Below are positions 22,942 to 34,535 of a stretch of DNA of 64,000 nucleotides, one piece after another. The notes beneath the pieces were generated by a model that was given only the letters and a program-made list of their open reading frames with translations, was not told the origin of the DNA and did not search any database. The translations under genes were made by a program, and so were the position numbers. This DNA comes from Paraphaeosphaeria minitans (Eukaryota; Ascomycota; Dothideomycetes; Pleosporales; Didymosphaeriaceae): contig WJXW01000016.1 in assembly GCA_015832175.1 (NCBI GenBank), positions 62,001-126,000 on the forward strand, in the 5' to 3' direction. The stretch's first letter is position 1; the number at the start of each line of letters is the position of its first letter.

Positions 22942-25500
22942 ACTATTTCTATAACGTTTTAAAGTGTGCCTCTACATTATTAAATAAATAAGTAAATATC
23001 TTTAATATATTAAGTGCGTATACTACATAGGCTGTTTTAGGTAGGTGCCTAGCCTACATTTCTTATACTTTAGCCTCTATCTTATTTATAATATTATCTA
23101 CATCCTTTTTAGTAAGTTCCTAAACAAGCATCTTAGAGCTAGCGAACTAGTAGGCAAAAGTAATTATAAGGTAACGTAAGATACTAATATTAATGTCCTG
23201 CCTAATCTAATAAAGACTAGCACTCTAGATAGCTAAACTAAGGATATATAATATAGTGTATTATTTTCCTACTACGTCTAGCTACAGGAGTACACTTTAC
23301 GCCTACTTATAATAGTGGTTATAAAGGTCTGTCCCTATTTATCCTTAGACAACTAGATAGAATAGTTAGACTAGCTAAATATACTATACTAAAAGACTAC
23401 CCACCTCTACTAGGAGGAATCTATATATAGTCTTTATAGTCTTATTGTAGTTGTACCCTTTATAGTGTTATAAAACTACCGTAATAAGACTATTATATAG
23501 GAAGATATTATGTATACCTATAGTATAACTATTCTTAAGTTAAACGCTAAGCACTTCTATTTTATAGCTAGATTAGCCGCTAGTAAAGTAAATTAAGTAA
23601 AGAAGATACTTTAGAAATTTCTATACTAGGTTATAGTATTACTGCACCTAGGTAAAGTTATATAGGTTTATAAAGGGGGTAGTTAAAAAACTTTCTTAAC
23701 CTACCCCCTTTATTAGGTTTTTAACGACAAAGTTAGCTCTGTGTATAAGGTTACTGTTATTAGGACTAAACACAGAAAAGCCTAGTGTAATATTTTTTAG
23801 TTTCTCTACTAGAAGTTCCTATAGAATATTTAGAAGGTCTAAATAAGTAGACATAAAGGTTAGCTAGCACAGGATTTTTAAGGTCTCCTTATACTTATTC
23901 CTAGCTATTATTACAAATAAGGCTAGGGTTATTCTTATATTACGTATAGTAACTGTATTCCTATTCTAGTGCACGAAGGCATCTAGGTTCTTACTATATT
24001 AGAACTTACTAATAAACTATACTGTGTTTATAAGCTAGCTTATACTTATAGGATACTCTATAGTAAGGTAGTTATATACCTACGCCTTAAACGTATCTGT
24101 GAGATTACAGTTCTTTGCCTTTATAGACATATTACTATCTTACTTAGTAATAAGAAGGGAAGCCTTATTAAGCGAAATAGCAGTCTATATACTATTTATA
24201 GTAGCCTAGGGCTAGACGTTATTTAAATAGATAAAGTTATCCTATAGTTTCTAAAGGCCTATAAAATAGCAGAACTTCTTTATAGCTAATATATCTATTA
24301 TAAAGTTATACACCTCTTAAAAACCCTTTCTATTATAGGAGAGTGTTAGAAACGCTATAGGTGTTAGTAGGGCAAGTTAAAAACGCTTAGTTTAACTAGT
24401 TTATTTAATAAAGAATAGCTAAAAGTAATAGCAGTGCTCTTTAAATAATATAAATTAAGTTCTAGTGTAGTGTTTTTAGACTTCTAGGATATTATTTATT
24501 AAATCTAAGTACTCTATAATATTCTACTAGGTCTACTCCTAGTAAGGCTATAAATAAAGTGTTAGTAGCTTCTCTATATTATTAACTAATACGTAGTAGA
24601 AGAAGACAAATATCTTCTAGAGCAGTCCTACGTAGTAGAGGCAAAGGTTCTAGTATAGCTCTAGTAGAGTAAGGGGAACATTAGTCTTATATTCCTATAT
24701 TACTCTTATACAGGCGTAGCAAAAGGCTTTACTAGTAATATTCTGCTAAGTTCTAGCTATACTCTTTATAGTTATGTAGAGATAATATAGCTTTAGATTA
24801 CCTATAGTAGTTAGTATAACTATATATTATAAAGCCTCTACCTATGTAGACGTATTGCTAAACACTTACAGGACACCTATATAGGTAACCTAAGGATTTG
24901 TAGAGATAGAGGGTGTGCTAGGTATAGCTACTAACTACTCCTACTTTACTTTCTTAGCCTATTATAACGCTTCCTAGAGCTAATCTATAAATTTACTACT
25001 AGTAGGGGTAGAAATAAGTATAGGGACTACGCTATGTTTAGTTAGGTTTTTAATACTATTAGTAGTGGCTTTAGAGCTATATAAGTTTATAGATAGTTTA
25101 ACTATAAATTTGTAAGTAAGATAAAGGTTTTAAAATAAAGGTAGTATAGAAGGGAAAAACTATTAGTAATCTACGCCCTTTACTTACTTACTATACTAGA
25201 GCTACCTTCTTTCTTTAACTATATTTAGAATATAGAGTTTATATTCCTAGCGTAGGTGTCCTCGCATATTATGCCTTATAGAAATCCTAGTAGCGATATA
25301 GGTACAGTAATAATAGTAATAACTATTAGGGATAACACATAGGCTAGAAAAGGCTAGTACTAAAGTGTTAGGAACTATAAATTCTTTATATTTCTCTTAT
25401 AGTAGTGGGTAAAAGTTCCTAAGCTTATTAACACATTTTTAGATAACGCGCCTCTCTTTACTAGTTATCTTTTATCTATGTTCCTTATTAAAATAGGAAA
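22942..25500 (-). pseudogene. RecQ/telomere-linked helicase relic, N-terminal conserved region
   Basis: One minus-strand frame runs from about 25060 to 22942 (about 700 codons) with TAG/TAA at Q/W codons. Recognisable segments include PTSSKFIDWLQEAL (about 25020), ITLGFSVFSPNN (about 23790), IKGVGQESFLTTPFINLYNF (about 23680) and RFLLVEVGSLLVQYIQLV (about 23420). I associate this arrangement with the long region in front of the helicase core of fungal telomere-linked RecQ proteins, from memory of the family and unchecked. The frame continues into 19661 once N4 is removed, which confirms the two parts are one gene. The start, above about 25100, is unclear. Confidence 0.7.
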
Positions 25501-25884
25501 ACACCTTACTTAGGAGTATTATATATCTATATAGTATATAAGTAATAAAGTAATAGGTCTTATTATAGTAAATGTGTTTAGGAGTCTCTATAGTTAGTAG
25601 TAGTATAATTAATTTAATCCACGTCTATAGTTAAAATAAGTTGGCTAAACTTTAGTGCTAAAGGGAGATAAGAAACACTAGGTAACGTTTATTATCCTAG
25701 GTTATATAAATACTATATTACACTATAGCCTACTATTCTTTAATTTTACTAGCTAAGGTGCTTTAGGATAATAGTAGTTTAATTCCCTCCCTTATATAAG
25801 ACGCACATAAACAAGTTCATAATTAGAAACCTATATAGTGTTTAGTTCTATAAAGAAGAGGTCCTCCTACTAAGGTATTTCTAT
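25501..25884. promoter_or_regulatory. Upstream region of the RecQ relic, interrupted by CV-A1
   Basis: No trusted frame. It lies between the RecQ relic (minus) and the relic that begins on the plus strand beyond CV-A1, so before that insertion it was a divergent intergenic region. It ends at the target duplication ACAGC (25885-25889). Confidence 0.4.
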
Positions 25885-25889
25885 ACAGC

Positions 25890-26343
25890 TGTTAAATCTA
25901 AGAGGGTAGCTAGTCCTAAAGGGTTAAAGTTAGTTCTTAGGCAGGAGTACTTAGAGAAAGTAGAAGGTCTTATTAATATAATAGTATCTTGCAAAGTGTA
26001 ATAAGTTAATAATTTAGTCTACTAGAATCTAAATAATAGATTAATAAACAGATTAAATATAAGTATAAGAAGCTTATTCTCGCGTTCCTATATACTAAGT
26101 AGTCCCACACATCCCAGAATCCTATATGTTCTAGAGTCCTATATGTCCTAGAGTCCTATACGTCCTAGAGTCCTGTGCGGGCGAGTCCTACGCGTTCTAG
26201 AGCTCCCGTATAGGTGAGGCCTATGCGGTCCTTAGGACCCTTAGAACCTATAACCTATTATCTAACTACTTAGTTAGCTAACTCTAGTAGACTAGTAGTC
26301 TAATAAGCTTACGCCCTACTACTTACACAGCTAGATCCTAACA
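25890..26343 (-). repeat. CV-A1 3' LTR (left)
   Basis: 454 bp, begins TGTTAAATCTAAG and ends GATCCTAACA on the plus strand. Contains about five copies of a 17-bp unit, GAGTCCTATATGTCCTA, at about 26110-26205. Differs from its partner by C/T and G/A changes only, as far as I can see. Confidence 0.92.
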
Positions 26344-26959
26344 TTATCTTCCCCTTCTAAGCTTAATATCCTTATAAGTTAACTACCTATAAAGTTATTA
26401 TCTTATTCTATTTAATATCGCTATAGTTAAGCTAATTGTCTTAAAAAAGACTACGTTTTTGCGATAGTTATTTATTTATACTATACTAAGAAAAAATATA
26501 CTTATTATCTTTCTTCTTTGCACTCTTAGTGTACTAACTACGTTAGATAGGGAAACTAGAAGTGCGAGCCTAAAGAGATTTCTTTACTAGATTATTTAAA
26601 AATAAACGCTAAAATAGAGAGGTTAGAAAGGTTAGAGGCTAAAAAGAAGGCAAAGCTCTATATTAAGGAAGAGCTAGCTAAAGTAGCTCTCCTTCGCGCC
26701 TATTAGGCGTGAGAAAAGATGGCGCGCTTACGCAATTAGTAAAAGAAATTATATTAAAAGAAATAAAAATATTTAATTATAGTATAAGGACTATAGATAA
26801 GTTAGAAGCGCTTAAGGCGTAAAAGGAATTAGCGTAGGCTACTACGTTAATAAATCCTAACACGCTATTAGGCGCTAAGGTAATTGACTAGTCTGTTTTG
26901 TGGGCTAGCCCTTATACTAGTAGTAATTCCTAGGTGCGTCCTAGTTATTTCTAGTAGAA

Positions 26960-29900
26960 TTTCTTAATCTTTTACTAATAGTTTCTTAGGTTGTTTTTTA
27001 GTTCCTAGGTGTTTTCGCTATGTGGGTAACCTTTCTATTTAATAAGATATATGTTGTTATACTAATTATATTCTAGAATTCTTTTAACCTTAAATTTATT
27101 TTCTTCTTTAGTTCTATAGTAGAAGGTGGTTTTAACTAGTATATTAGGGTCTGCTAGTTCTAGTAGTAATACGTAGAATACTAGGTATATCTTTGCATCT
27201 AGCGGTAGTTCTAACTTATAGTTTACTAGTAATATTTACTTAGAAATATAAAATAGTCTAACCTTAATATAATTTAGTTTCTTGTGTTTTTTCTTCTAAG
27301 TTTAAAGGTTCTTTGTAAGCAGATATGCTTTATCCCCCTTTTTTAGCTAAAGTGCTATTTTTTGTTTTTAGTTTTAGTATAAAATTAATTACTACTAAGC
27401 TTTCTTAAAATTTTCTTAGAGTTATTAGTGTATTTTCTTTATATTTTCTACTATATCTATAGCTTCTTTTGCTTTAATTATCGTAGGAAATTATTAATTA
27501 AAGAGATATAGGTGTCTTCTATAGTTTACATAGAATAGTGTATGTCCTAATGCTGCTAATACTTTATTATTATAGGCCAACTATGCTATAGATAGTAATA
27601 AAACCTAGTTATTCTTCTAACTATTACAGTAGATGCGTAGGTACGTTTCTATAGTTTGGTTCGTACGTTCTATCTATCTGTCTGTTTGTAGATAGTAAGC
27701 TATTAATAGTTTTTGTTTCGTTCTAAGCAGTGCTATAAGCGTTGTCTAATAATTTAACGTAAAGAGCTTGTCTCTATCGCTAATAATTATTTTTAGGATT
27801 CTGTAGTGTCTAATTAGTTAGTCTAAGATAAGAAAAGTGAGTTCCTTTACTATTATTCTTTTAAAGTATAGAATAAGCTTAATATACTTAGTTAGTTAGT
27901 AGACTATTACTAGTATACTATTATATTTAATTCCTGTTATTAAATCCTTAGAGTTTAGAATTCCTATAATAAAATCTATAGCGATGTCTTCTTATAGTGC
28001 TATTAATATTCTAATTACTTATATCTCTCTATATTTAAGATATGTGCTGTGTTTATTTCTTTAGCATTCTATATATTTGTAAATATAAGTTATTATAGCT
28101 TCTTTAATTCTTTTAAAGGTGTAATTCCTTTAGATAAGTTCTATTATTTTTGTAATACCTAGGTGTCTGTACATAGGGTTATCGTAGTATTATTAGATAA
28201 TCTTAGTCTGTAGATGTTTTAGAACTTCTTAGTTAATTACTAAAAGTTAATTTAGTTCTACTATTAGTTCTAGAGATCTATTTTTAGCTTTATAAAGGAT
28301 TGCAGAAAAGATTTTTACCTTTTCTTTTACTAGATTACTTTATTAGCTAAGAGCGTCTACTCTGCCATTTTCTTTCCTAGCTATATAGATAATTTTAAAC
28401 TTATACTGCCCTATAGTTTACAACTATCTTTATTGTTATAGCGTAAGTTTTTTTGTTGTTGTAAACCTTAGAAGGTTCTTGTAATCTATATAGATTTCTA
28501 GTGTTAAGTAACTAAGTGCGTAAATCCTCTAGTGCTTTAAGGCTTTAATAATAGCGTAGAGTTCTTTATTATGTATATTATATTGTGTTTCGGCGTTATT
28601 AAGTTTGCATAAGTAATAGGCAATTAGGTGCTATTTACTGTTATATTCTTATTTAGCGTAGGCGCCTAGCGTAAGATCGCTAGCGTCTATTTTAAAGTAT
28701 AGTAGTTTATCGCTTCTAAAATAAACAAGGACAGGTTCTATAATACATACTATCTTGAGGAGTTAGAATAATATTCCGTACTTGTCTGTCTATTTAAAGG
28801 GTACGTCCTTCTTTGTAAGATTTATTAAGGGTATTATAACTTTTACGTAATGTTGGATAAATTGTTAATTGAATCTACAGAATTCTAAGAATTCTTAGAT
28901 ATTCTTAGCTATCTTTAGTATTAGCTAGTTCCTAATATATTTAACTTTACTTAGTGCCATCTTAATTCCTTCTATAGTGATAATGTGTCCTAGGAATTTA
29001 AGTTATTTAACATTAAACTTATATTTCTTAAGTTTAATGCGAAGGCATGCTTTGTCTAGTACTTCTAGTACTGTCTATATATACTTAGTGTGGTCTAATT
29101 CGTTTTTAGAAAAGACAAGGATATTATCTATATACGCAATAACAAATATGTCTAGATGTTTATAGAGTACGTTATTAATAAGCGCCATAAAAGCTGCTAG
29201 TGCGTTTGTAAGTCTAAAAGGCATAACCTTGTATTTAAATAGTCTATACCGTGATTAAAACCCTGTTTTCTATTCTTTACCTTTCTTAATTTATATAAGG
29301 TGGTAACTATCTCTTAGATCTATTATTGTAAATATCTTAGCTTAAAATAGTTAATCTTGTAGCTCTGTAATATTTCGTAGTAGATATTAGTTCTTTATTG
29401 TTATATTGTTAAGTTATTAGTAGTTAACGCATAGTCTGTCTAATCTATCCTTTTTCTTAATCAATATAAAAGGGCTTACTACTGGTAACTTTAATAGTTA
29501 TATATATCCTTTCTTAAGGTTTGTCTTAGTAAAATTACGTTCTTTAAGGAGTTCTTCTCCTATCTTACTATATAGTGGTCTAAAGGGTAGCGTCTTCCCT
29601 TCTTCCAGGTCTATTATAAGATCCTAGGGTTAATGTTCTAGTAGGTTTGCTTTTTTTTTCTTTTCCGTAAATATATATGTCTATTTCCTATACTCTCTTA
29701 GTAAGGTAAAAGGTGTACTGTTGTCCTCCTTTTCGCACTTCTTAACCTAGTAGTTTCTACTAGCGTCTGCTAAGGTGTGCTTCTATTTTTTAACTATCTA
29801 TTGCAGTATTATATTGTTAATAACTCCCTTATTTACTATTATTTTTAGTTAATACATAGGCTTTACTTATAATGTATAATTATAGCGTTTAAACAATATT

Positions 29901-32100
29901 TTCTTTATACCCTAGTTAATCTGTAGGTTGTGTATTGTTAACTAAAGTAATTCTAAAACTAACTTATGCTTAGATCCTAGTAAGACATCTAAGGTAAGTT
30001 CCTCTCTATATCCTTAGACTGTTATTGTGGTAGTAACCTCCTAGTATATTTAAGGTGTCTTAGGCATTAGGGATCTATTCGCAATATAGATAATATAGGG
30101 TACTTCTTTCTCTAACATTATAAGTCCTACTTATCTTGCTGTCTAATAAAATATAAAGTTCCTTCCTACTTCTAAGTCTATAAGAGCTTAAGCCTATATT
30201 CCTTTAAGCTATACTAGTAGCTTAACTAATGCTGTGCTTACTATAGCATTTAATTTAATAAAGGCGTTTTCTTATCTAAGTTTAGGCCTAAAAAAGACAT
30301 CTATTTATATAGGTTGTAGTTAAGTTCTAGTGCCTAGTATGCGTTTCTAAGTATCTGCTTCTATTGTTATTCTTAAGTACGTAGTTTATGTAGATTGTCT
30401 TCTTCTTCTTCCTATAAAGATATTCTTCTATTTTTCCTCCCGCAGTCTTTACTATTCCTATATACTAGTTAAATTAATAGCTCTATTATTACTTCTTACA
30501 TAGGGCAGTTTGTAAAGCCGTCTAAATGTTTGGCTATATAGTAGTATTTGCAGTCTTAGTTTAGACATATGTACTAGTATAGTTATATACAGTCTCTATT
30601 AATAGGTATATTATAGCATTTGTTGCCCTTTAGCGTAAGGTAAGGAAAGTATTTTACTTATTATTTATCCTAGAGGTGTTTATTATAAGCTGCAATAGAG
30701 TAGTCTGTTTATATCTATTTACAGCGCAGTTTTTTTTTAGGTTATTTCTTATTCTTTTTTTTCTCTACCTTATATTGTGCGTATGTTAGTTCTTTATAAT
30801 ACGTCTATATACAGAATTAGTGTGTAGGATTTTAGTAGTCTAGGTAGTACTTTAGTACGTAGTCTAACTTCTTATTTTTATAGGGTTGTATTCCTTTTAG
30901 TGCCTAGTAGGGTTCTATATAGTCCTAAATATTTAGTTTATACTTAGGTAACATAGGGTTGTCTTCTTCCTGCCTACTTTATAGGTAAGGAGTAGGAGAT
31001 CTTAGTATCTCTTCTACGTCTTCTATATTATAGTATACGTTAGAGTTGTCTTCTAGATCTTTGTATAGTTGTAAGTTAGGTAAATCTAATTACTTACTTC
31101 GCTCTAGCGTAACGCGTTAGTAACTAAATAGCGTTATAACAACTTCTTATTCCTTATTAGGTTCTTAGTCCTTAATAGTTAGTATATTTAACTTAGTTTA
31201 ATAGACTTTGTTCTTTAATCTATAGTTTTTAGCTATATAGCCTAGTTTGCTACATATAAAGCATTTATAGGTCTTAGTTATTAGTTGTTAACTTCTATTA
31301 GAGACGTGTTTGTTAGGCTGCTTAGGGCCTATCCTTTCTCCTTTTCCTTTACCTATATAGTTAAACTAGATATCTTTTATTAGTTTATATCTCTAGTAGT
31401 TCCTTAGCTGTTACTTTTAGACAATTCTAATAGGGTTCTTATAAACTACTTTTGCTAGTTATCTAAAGCTTATCACCCTAGGGTTTTAGTAGAGCTCCTG
31501 TTATAGTAAAAACCACTCTCTATTAATCCTAATAGTTTCTTTATATAGTTCTTTAAAGTTAGCAATTTGTGTACTACTACGTAAGAGTTCCTTATATAGT
31601 TTTTGTTTAAGTCTTTGTTTGTATATATCCTAAAGAGATTTATTATCCTAGTTAAGTTACACAGCGTATTTACAAAACTTAGCTATATACTTAGCTACTA
31701 ATTATTTCTAAGTTATAGTCTAAATCTTTACTTTTGCAATAGAGTCCTTATTAGTAATTCTAAAGAGTTGTTTAAGGCATTTCTTAAAGTTATTATAATC
31801 TTTAATAATGTTAACTGCATTAGCGTGCTTATTTACGTAATTATTGTTATTATTATTGTAGTCTATTCCTAGGTACTTTTTAAGGTAGAGATAGATTTAT
31901 AATCCTGTATCTCCTTATATATATATTACTATAAAGACAACCTTCTTCTTATTTTTAAGAGGTTTATCTAAGTTAAAGAAGTAGAGGTCTAACTAAAGAA
32001 TCTAGACGTTAGTTTAGGATTGTTTACTAAAGTAGAGATTAGGTTTATACGCTTTACTACTATTCTTTATAGAAGTAATCTTAGCGGCACCTAAAGCTGT
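26960..32100 (-). pseudogene. CV-A1 gag-pol relic
   Basis: Minus-strand frames give, in order, Gag (about 32000-31150) with the knuckle CFICSKLGYIAKNY (CX2CX4HX4C form with H and last C mutated), an aspartic-protease region (about 30400-30000), and reverse transcriptase with FVIAYIDNILVFSKN and LKFLGHIITIEGIK (about 29150-28920). RNase H and integrase with an HHCC region follow (about 28700-27300), then a chromodomain with YLIK(W)KGYPHSENT(W)E in which both Trp codons are TAG. Chromodomains bind methylated H3K9, so such elements target heterochromatin. Stops and the YIDD-to-YIDN change abolish activity. The open plus-strand frame at 28977-29165 is an antisense shadow of the RT. Confidence 0.85.
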
Positions 32101-32147
32101 AGAAGAGGTAGGAGTTTATAAAGTACTTATATTAAGGGTATTTAAGA

Positions 32148-32601
32148 TATTAAATCTAAGAGAGTAGCTAGTCCTAAAGGGTTAAAGTTAGTTCTTAGGC
32201 AGGAGTACTTATAGAAGGTAGAAGGTCTTATTAATATAATAGTATCTTATAAAGTGTAATAAGTTAACAATTTAGTCTACTAGAATCTAAACAATAGATT
32301 AATAAACAAATTAAATATAAGTATAAGAAGCTTATTCTCGCGTTCCTATATACTAAGTAGTCCCACACATTCTAGAATCCTATATGTCCTAGAGTCCTAT
32401 ATGTCCCAGAGTCCTATACGTCCTAGAGTCCTGTGCGGGTAAGTCCTACGCGTCCTAGAGCTCCTGTATAGGTAAGGCCTGTGCAGTCCTTAGGACTTTT
32501 AGGACCTATAACCTATTATCTAACTGCTTAGTTAGCTAACTCTAGTAGACTAGTGGTCTAATAAGCTCGCGCCCCGCTGCTTACGCAGCTGGATCCTAAC
32601 A
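32148..32601 (-). repeat. CV-A1 5' LTR (right)
   Basis: 454 bp. The terminal TG on the plus strand is TA here (RIP change), the other end is intact (TAACA). Followed by target duplication ACAGC. Same 17-bp internal repeat block as its partner. Confidence 0.92.
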
Positions 32602-32606
32602 ACAGC

Positions 32607-34238
32607 TTACCTAAGTCCGCAGTGTAATAGATATATAAATAAGTAGAAAAGAAAGAATTTTTCACTTCTTACACTCTGTCTATAGGGACTAAGCGCGCTA
32701 AAGTACTAGTAAAGAAGAGTTAAGTAAGGAGGAAGACACTTAAGTAGAGGCCCTAAAAGCGCCTCTAAAATAAAATCGCACGTTAAAAGCGACTAGCTAT
32801 TTAGTAGAGGATAGAAATTAAAAGCTAAAGCGTTAGCTAGTAGATATAATAATAGAAGTTATGCTATATATATAATATATAGAGGAGGCGGAGTTATTAA
32901 AAGATAATAGAGAAAAGGCACATTACTATATATTTATAAAAAATCTACTAAAAGTAGGCACTACTATTAAGGAAGGGATAATAAGCTAAGCAGTTACTAT
33001 AGGTGTGGCTAAGTATCTACGTAATTAGAAAATAGTGTTATAGGTATAGAGGACAAAGCACATATAAGGCCTATAGTTATTTAAAAAAAAGGTGGAGAGA
33101 CTACTAGACATAGTTAAATATAAAAAGGGTAACAGTACTATAGCTAACACTATACTAGAAAGCAGTATAGTATTATTACAACACTCTAGTGCTAGTTTTA
33201 TAGAATATAGTTTTACACAGTTTAAGACTAAAAGGTTTTATTTACTATATAAAAGCGTAAGATAGGGATAGGTAGTTAGTATTATAAGTAAGATATAGCA
33301 GCGCTAGATATAGGTAGCGCTATAGTTAGAGTTTAAATTATTAGAGGGCCTAGTACAAAAAAAAAATGCTATCTAGTAGAAGAGGGAAAGGATACGCGTC
33401 TATTATAAAAAAACTTTTATTTACTTAAGAATTTAGTATAATAGAAGAAGAAAAACTAACTAAGAAAACGCATCTTATAGTATAGAGAGAATTTAGTTAG
33501 TGCTTAGATGCGGAGAGATAATAGTATCTACTTAAGGTAAGATTTAGTATAGGCGTATTTATAATACTACTAAGAAACTCTATATCTAACACCTATATTA
33601 AATAAGGCATAACAGTTACGCAGCTCTAGTAATAGATAGATATAATTATATAATATAATAATACTGTCTTTAAAAGCGCAATAGCTATAGTAGAAATGTA
33701 TAAGGTATATATATTAGATCTAGAGCTGCTAGAGCCCTTACTCCTAGAGATGCTTTTAGATAAAAATCTAGCGTATTATAATTTAATTATAGGTTTCTAA
33801 CTAGCAAGTAGTTAGCGGCTCCTAGGGGATGTTAACAATTCGTATAATAGCTAGGTAACACTTAAAAGGGTTATATTTACTAATTAGGAGTACTTAAGAA
33901 AGGTTTACGTAATCTATAATTCTACGTTATACTAATTTTAGTCCTAGTATAGGGTTGAAATTGTTTAGTAACTTAGTATAACCTATAGATAGTGTAATTC
34001 CTTAGGGCTTCTTAATAAAGTTTTTGCCCTAATAATAATAGTGCTATAAACTTTTATAACTACCCCCTAGTAATACTGCGAGGAGTCCTTGCAGCCTATA
34101 CGCGTAAAGGTCCCTTATATAGGTAAAAGGGTAGGCTCGTAGTTTATAGGTAAAGTTATATAGTTGTGTAGTTAAAAGTTATAGTTAGGATAGTTAGCCA
34201 GAAATTACACTTACTAGATAGATAGGGGTATAACGTTA
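32607..34238 (+). pseudogene. Unrecognised protein relic, divergent from the RecQ relic
   Basis: Plus-strand frame from about 32690 to 33590 (about 300 codons), then an equally good frame in another phase from about 33610 to 34230, so a single indel or a decayed intron lies near 33600. Stops are TAG/TAA. The first part is rich in Lys/Arg/Gln and looks helical (for example EVMLYIQYIEEAELLKDNRE at about 32855 and KKVERLLDIVKYKKGNS at about 33090). The second part contains KVYILDLELLEPLLLEMLLD (about 33700). No catalytic motif recognised. Before CV-A1 inserted, its start was only a few hundred bases from the divergent RecQ gene. Confidence 0.5.
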
Positions 34239-34239
34239 A

Positions 34240-34450
34240 AATAGTAAATTGTAAATTAATGCGTATAATAGTGCGTTAAGATAGTATATTAGTGCGTGGG
34301 ATAGTGTATTAAAATAGTGCGTTAGTGCGTAGGATAGTACATTAAAATAGTGCGTTAGTGTATAGGATAGTGCGTTAAAATAGTGCGTTAGTGCGTAGGA
34401 TAGTGTGTTAAGATAGTGCGTTAATGCGCGAGATAGCGCGTTAGTGGGCT
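34240..34450. repeat. Minisatellite, unit about 32-34 bp
   Basis: Repeats of ATAGTGCGTTAGTGCGTAGG and ATAGTGCGTTAAA with small variations, about six units. Built from GTGCGTTA/GTGCGTAGG blocks; the C-containing dinucleotides are mostly CG, so RIP has left the pattern readable. Immediately left of the truncated end of G2 copy 2. Confidence 0.8.
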
Positions 34451-34535
34451 AGCCGTTTACGAACTAGCGCCAGTGCGCACGTACTAGCGCACAGACAATA
34501 CTAGGTCCGAATCCTCAGTCCTAATAATATTAGGG
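34451..34535. other. Junction segment between minisatellite and truncated G2 element
   Basis: A relatively GC-rich, TG/CA-containing segment that matches neither the G2 family nor the upstream relic. Homology to G2 copy 1 starts at about 34536, without an LTR or target duplication, so this is a rearrangement or deletion junction. Confidence 0.5.

Larger units (their letters stand above)
25890..32601 (-). mobile_element. CV-A1: complete Ty3/gypsy chromovirus with 454-bp LTRs
   Basis: LTRs at 25890-26343 and 32148-32601, flanked by the perfect 5-bp duplication ACAGC (25885-25889 and 32602-32606). Coding strand is minus: 5' LTR at the right, Gag with zinc knuckle (about 31260), protease, reverse transcriptase (YIDN at 29134-29123), RNase H, integrase, chromodomain (about 27110-26970), and a polypurine tract AGAAGGGGAAGATAA (26358-26344) against the 3' LTR. 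Total 6712 bp. All coding parts carry RIP stops; the catalytic DD is read as DN. It is inserted in the intergenic region between the RecQ relic and the relic at 32607. Confidence 0.93.

Noticed and set aside
23660..23715. Strong inverted repeat (AAAGGGGGTAG ... CTACCCCCTTT) resembling a terminator hairpin
   Set aside because: Lies inside the coding frame of the RecQ relic and both arms encode conserved-looking residues; a eukaryotic gene would not use such a terminator.
26100..26220. Telomere-like or TCCTA-rich block
   Set aside because: It is the 17-bp unit inside the CV-A LTR, present in every CV-A LTR, not TTAGGG repeats; no telomere array is visible in the window.
28977..29165. Plus-strand 62-codon open frame
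   Set aside because: Antisense of the CV-A1 reverse transcriptase catalytic region.
34500..34520. GGTCCGAATCC resembling a tRNA B box
   Set aside because: No matching A box at the right distance and no cloverleaf could be folded by eye; isolated B-box matches are common.
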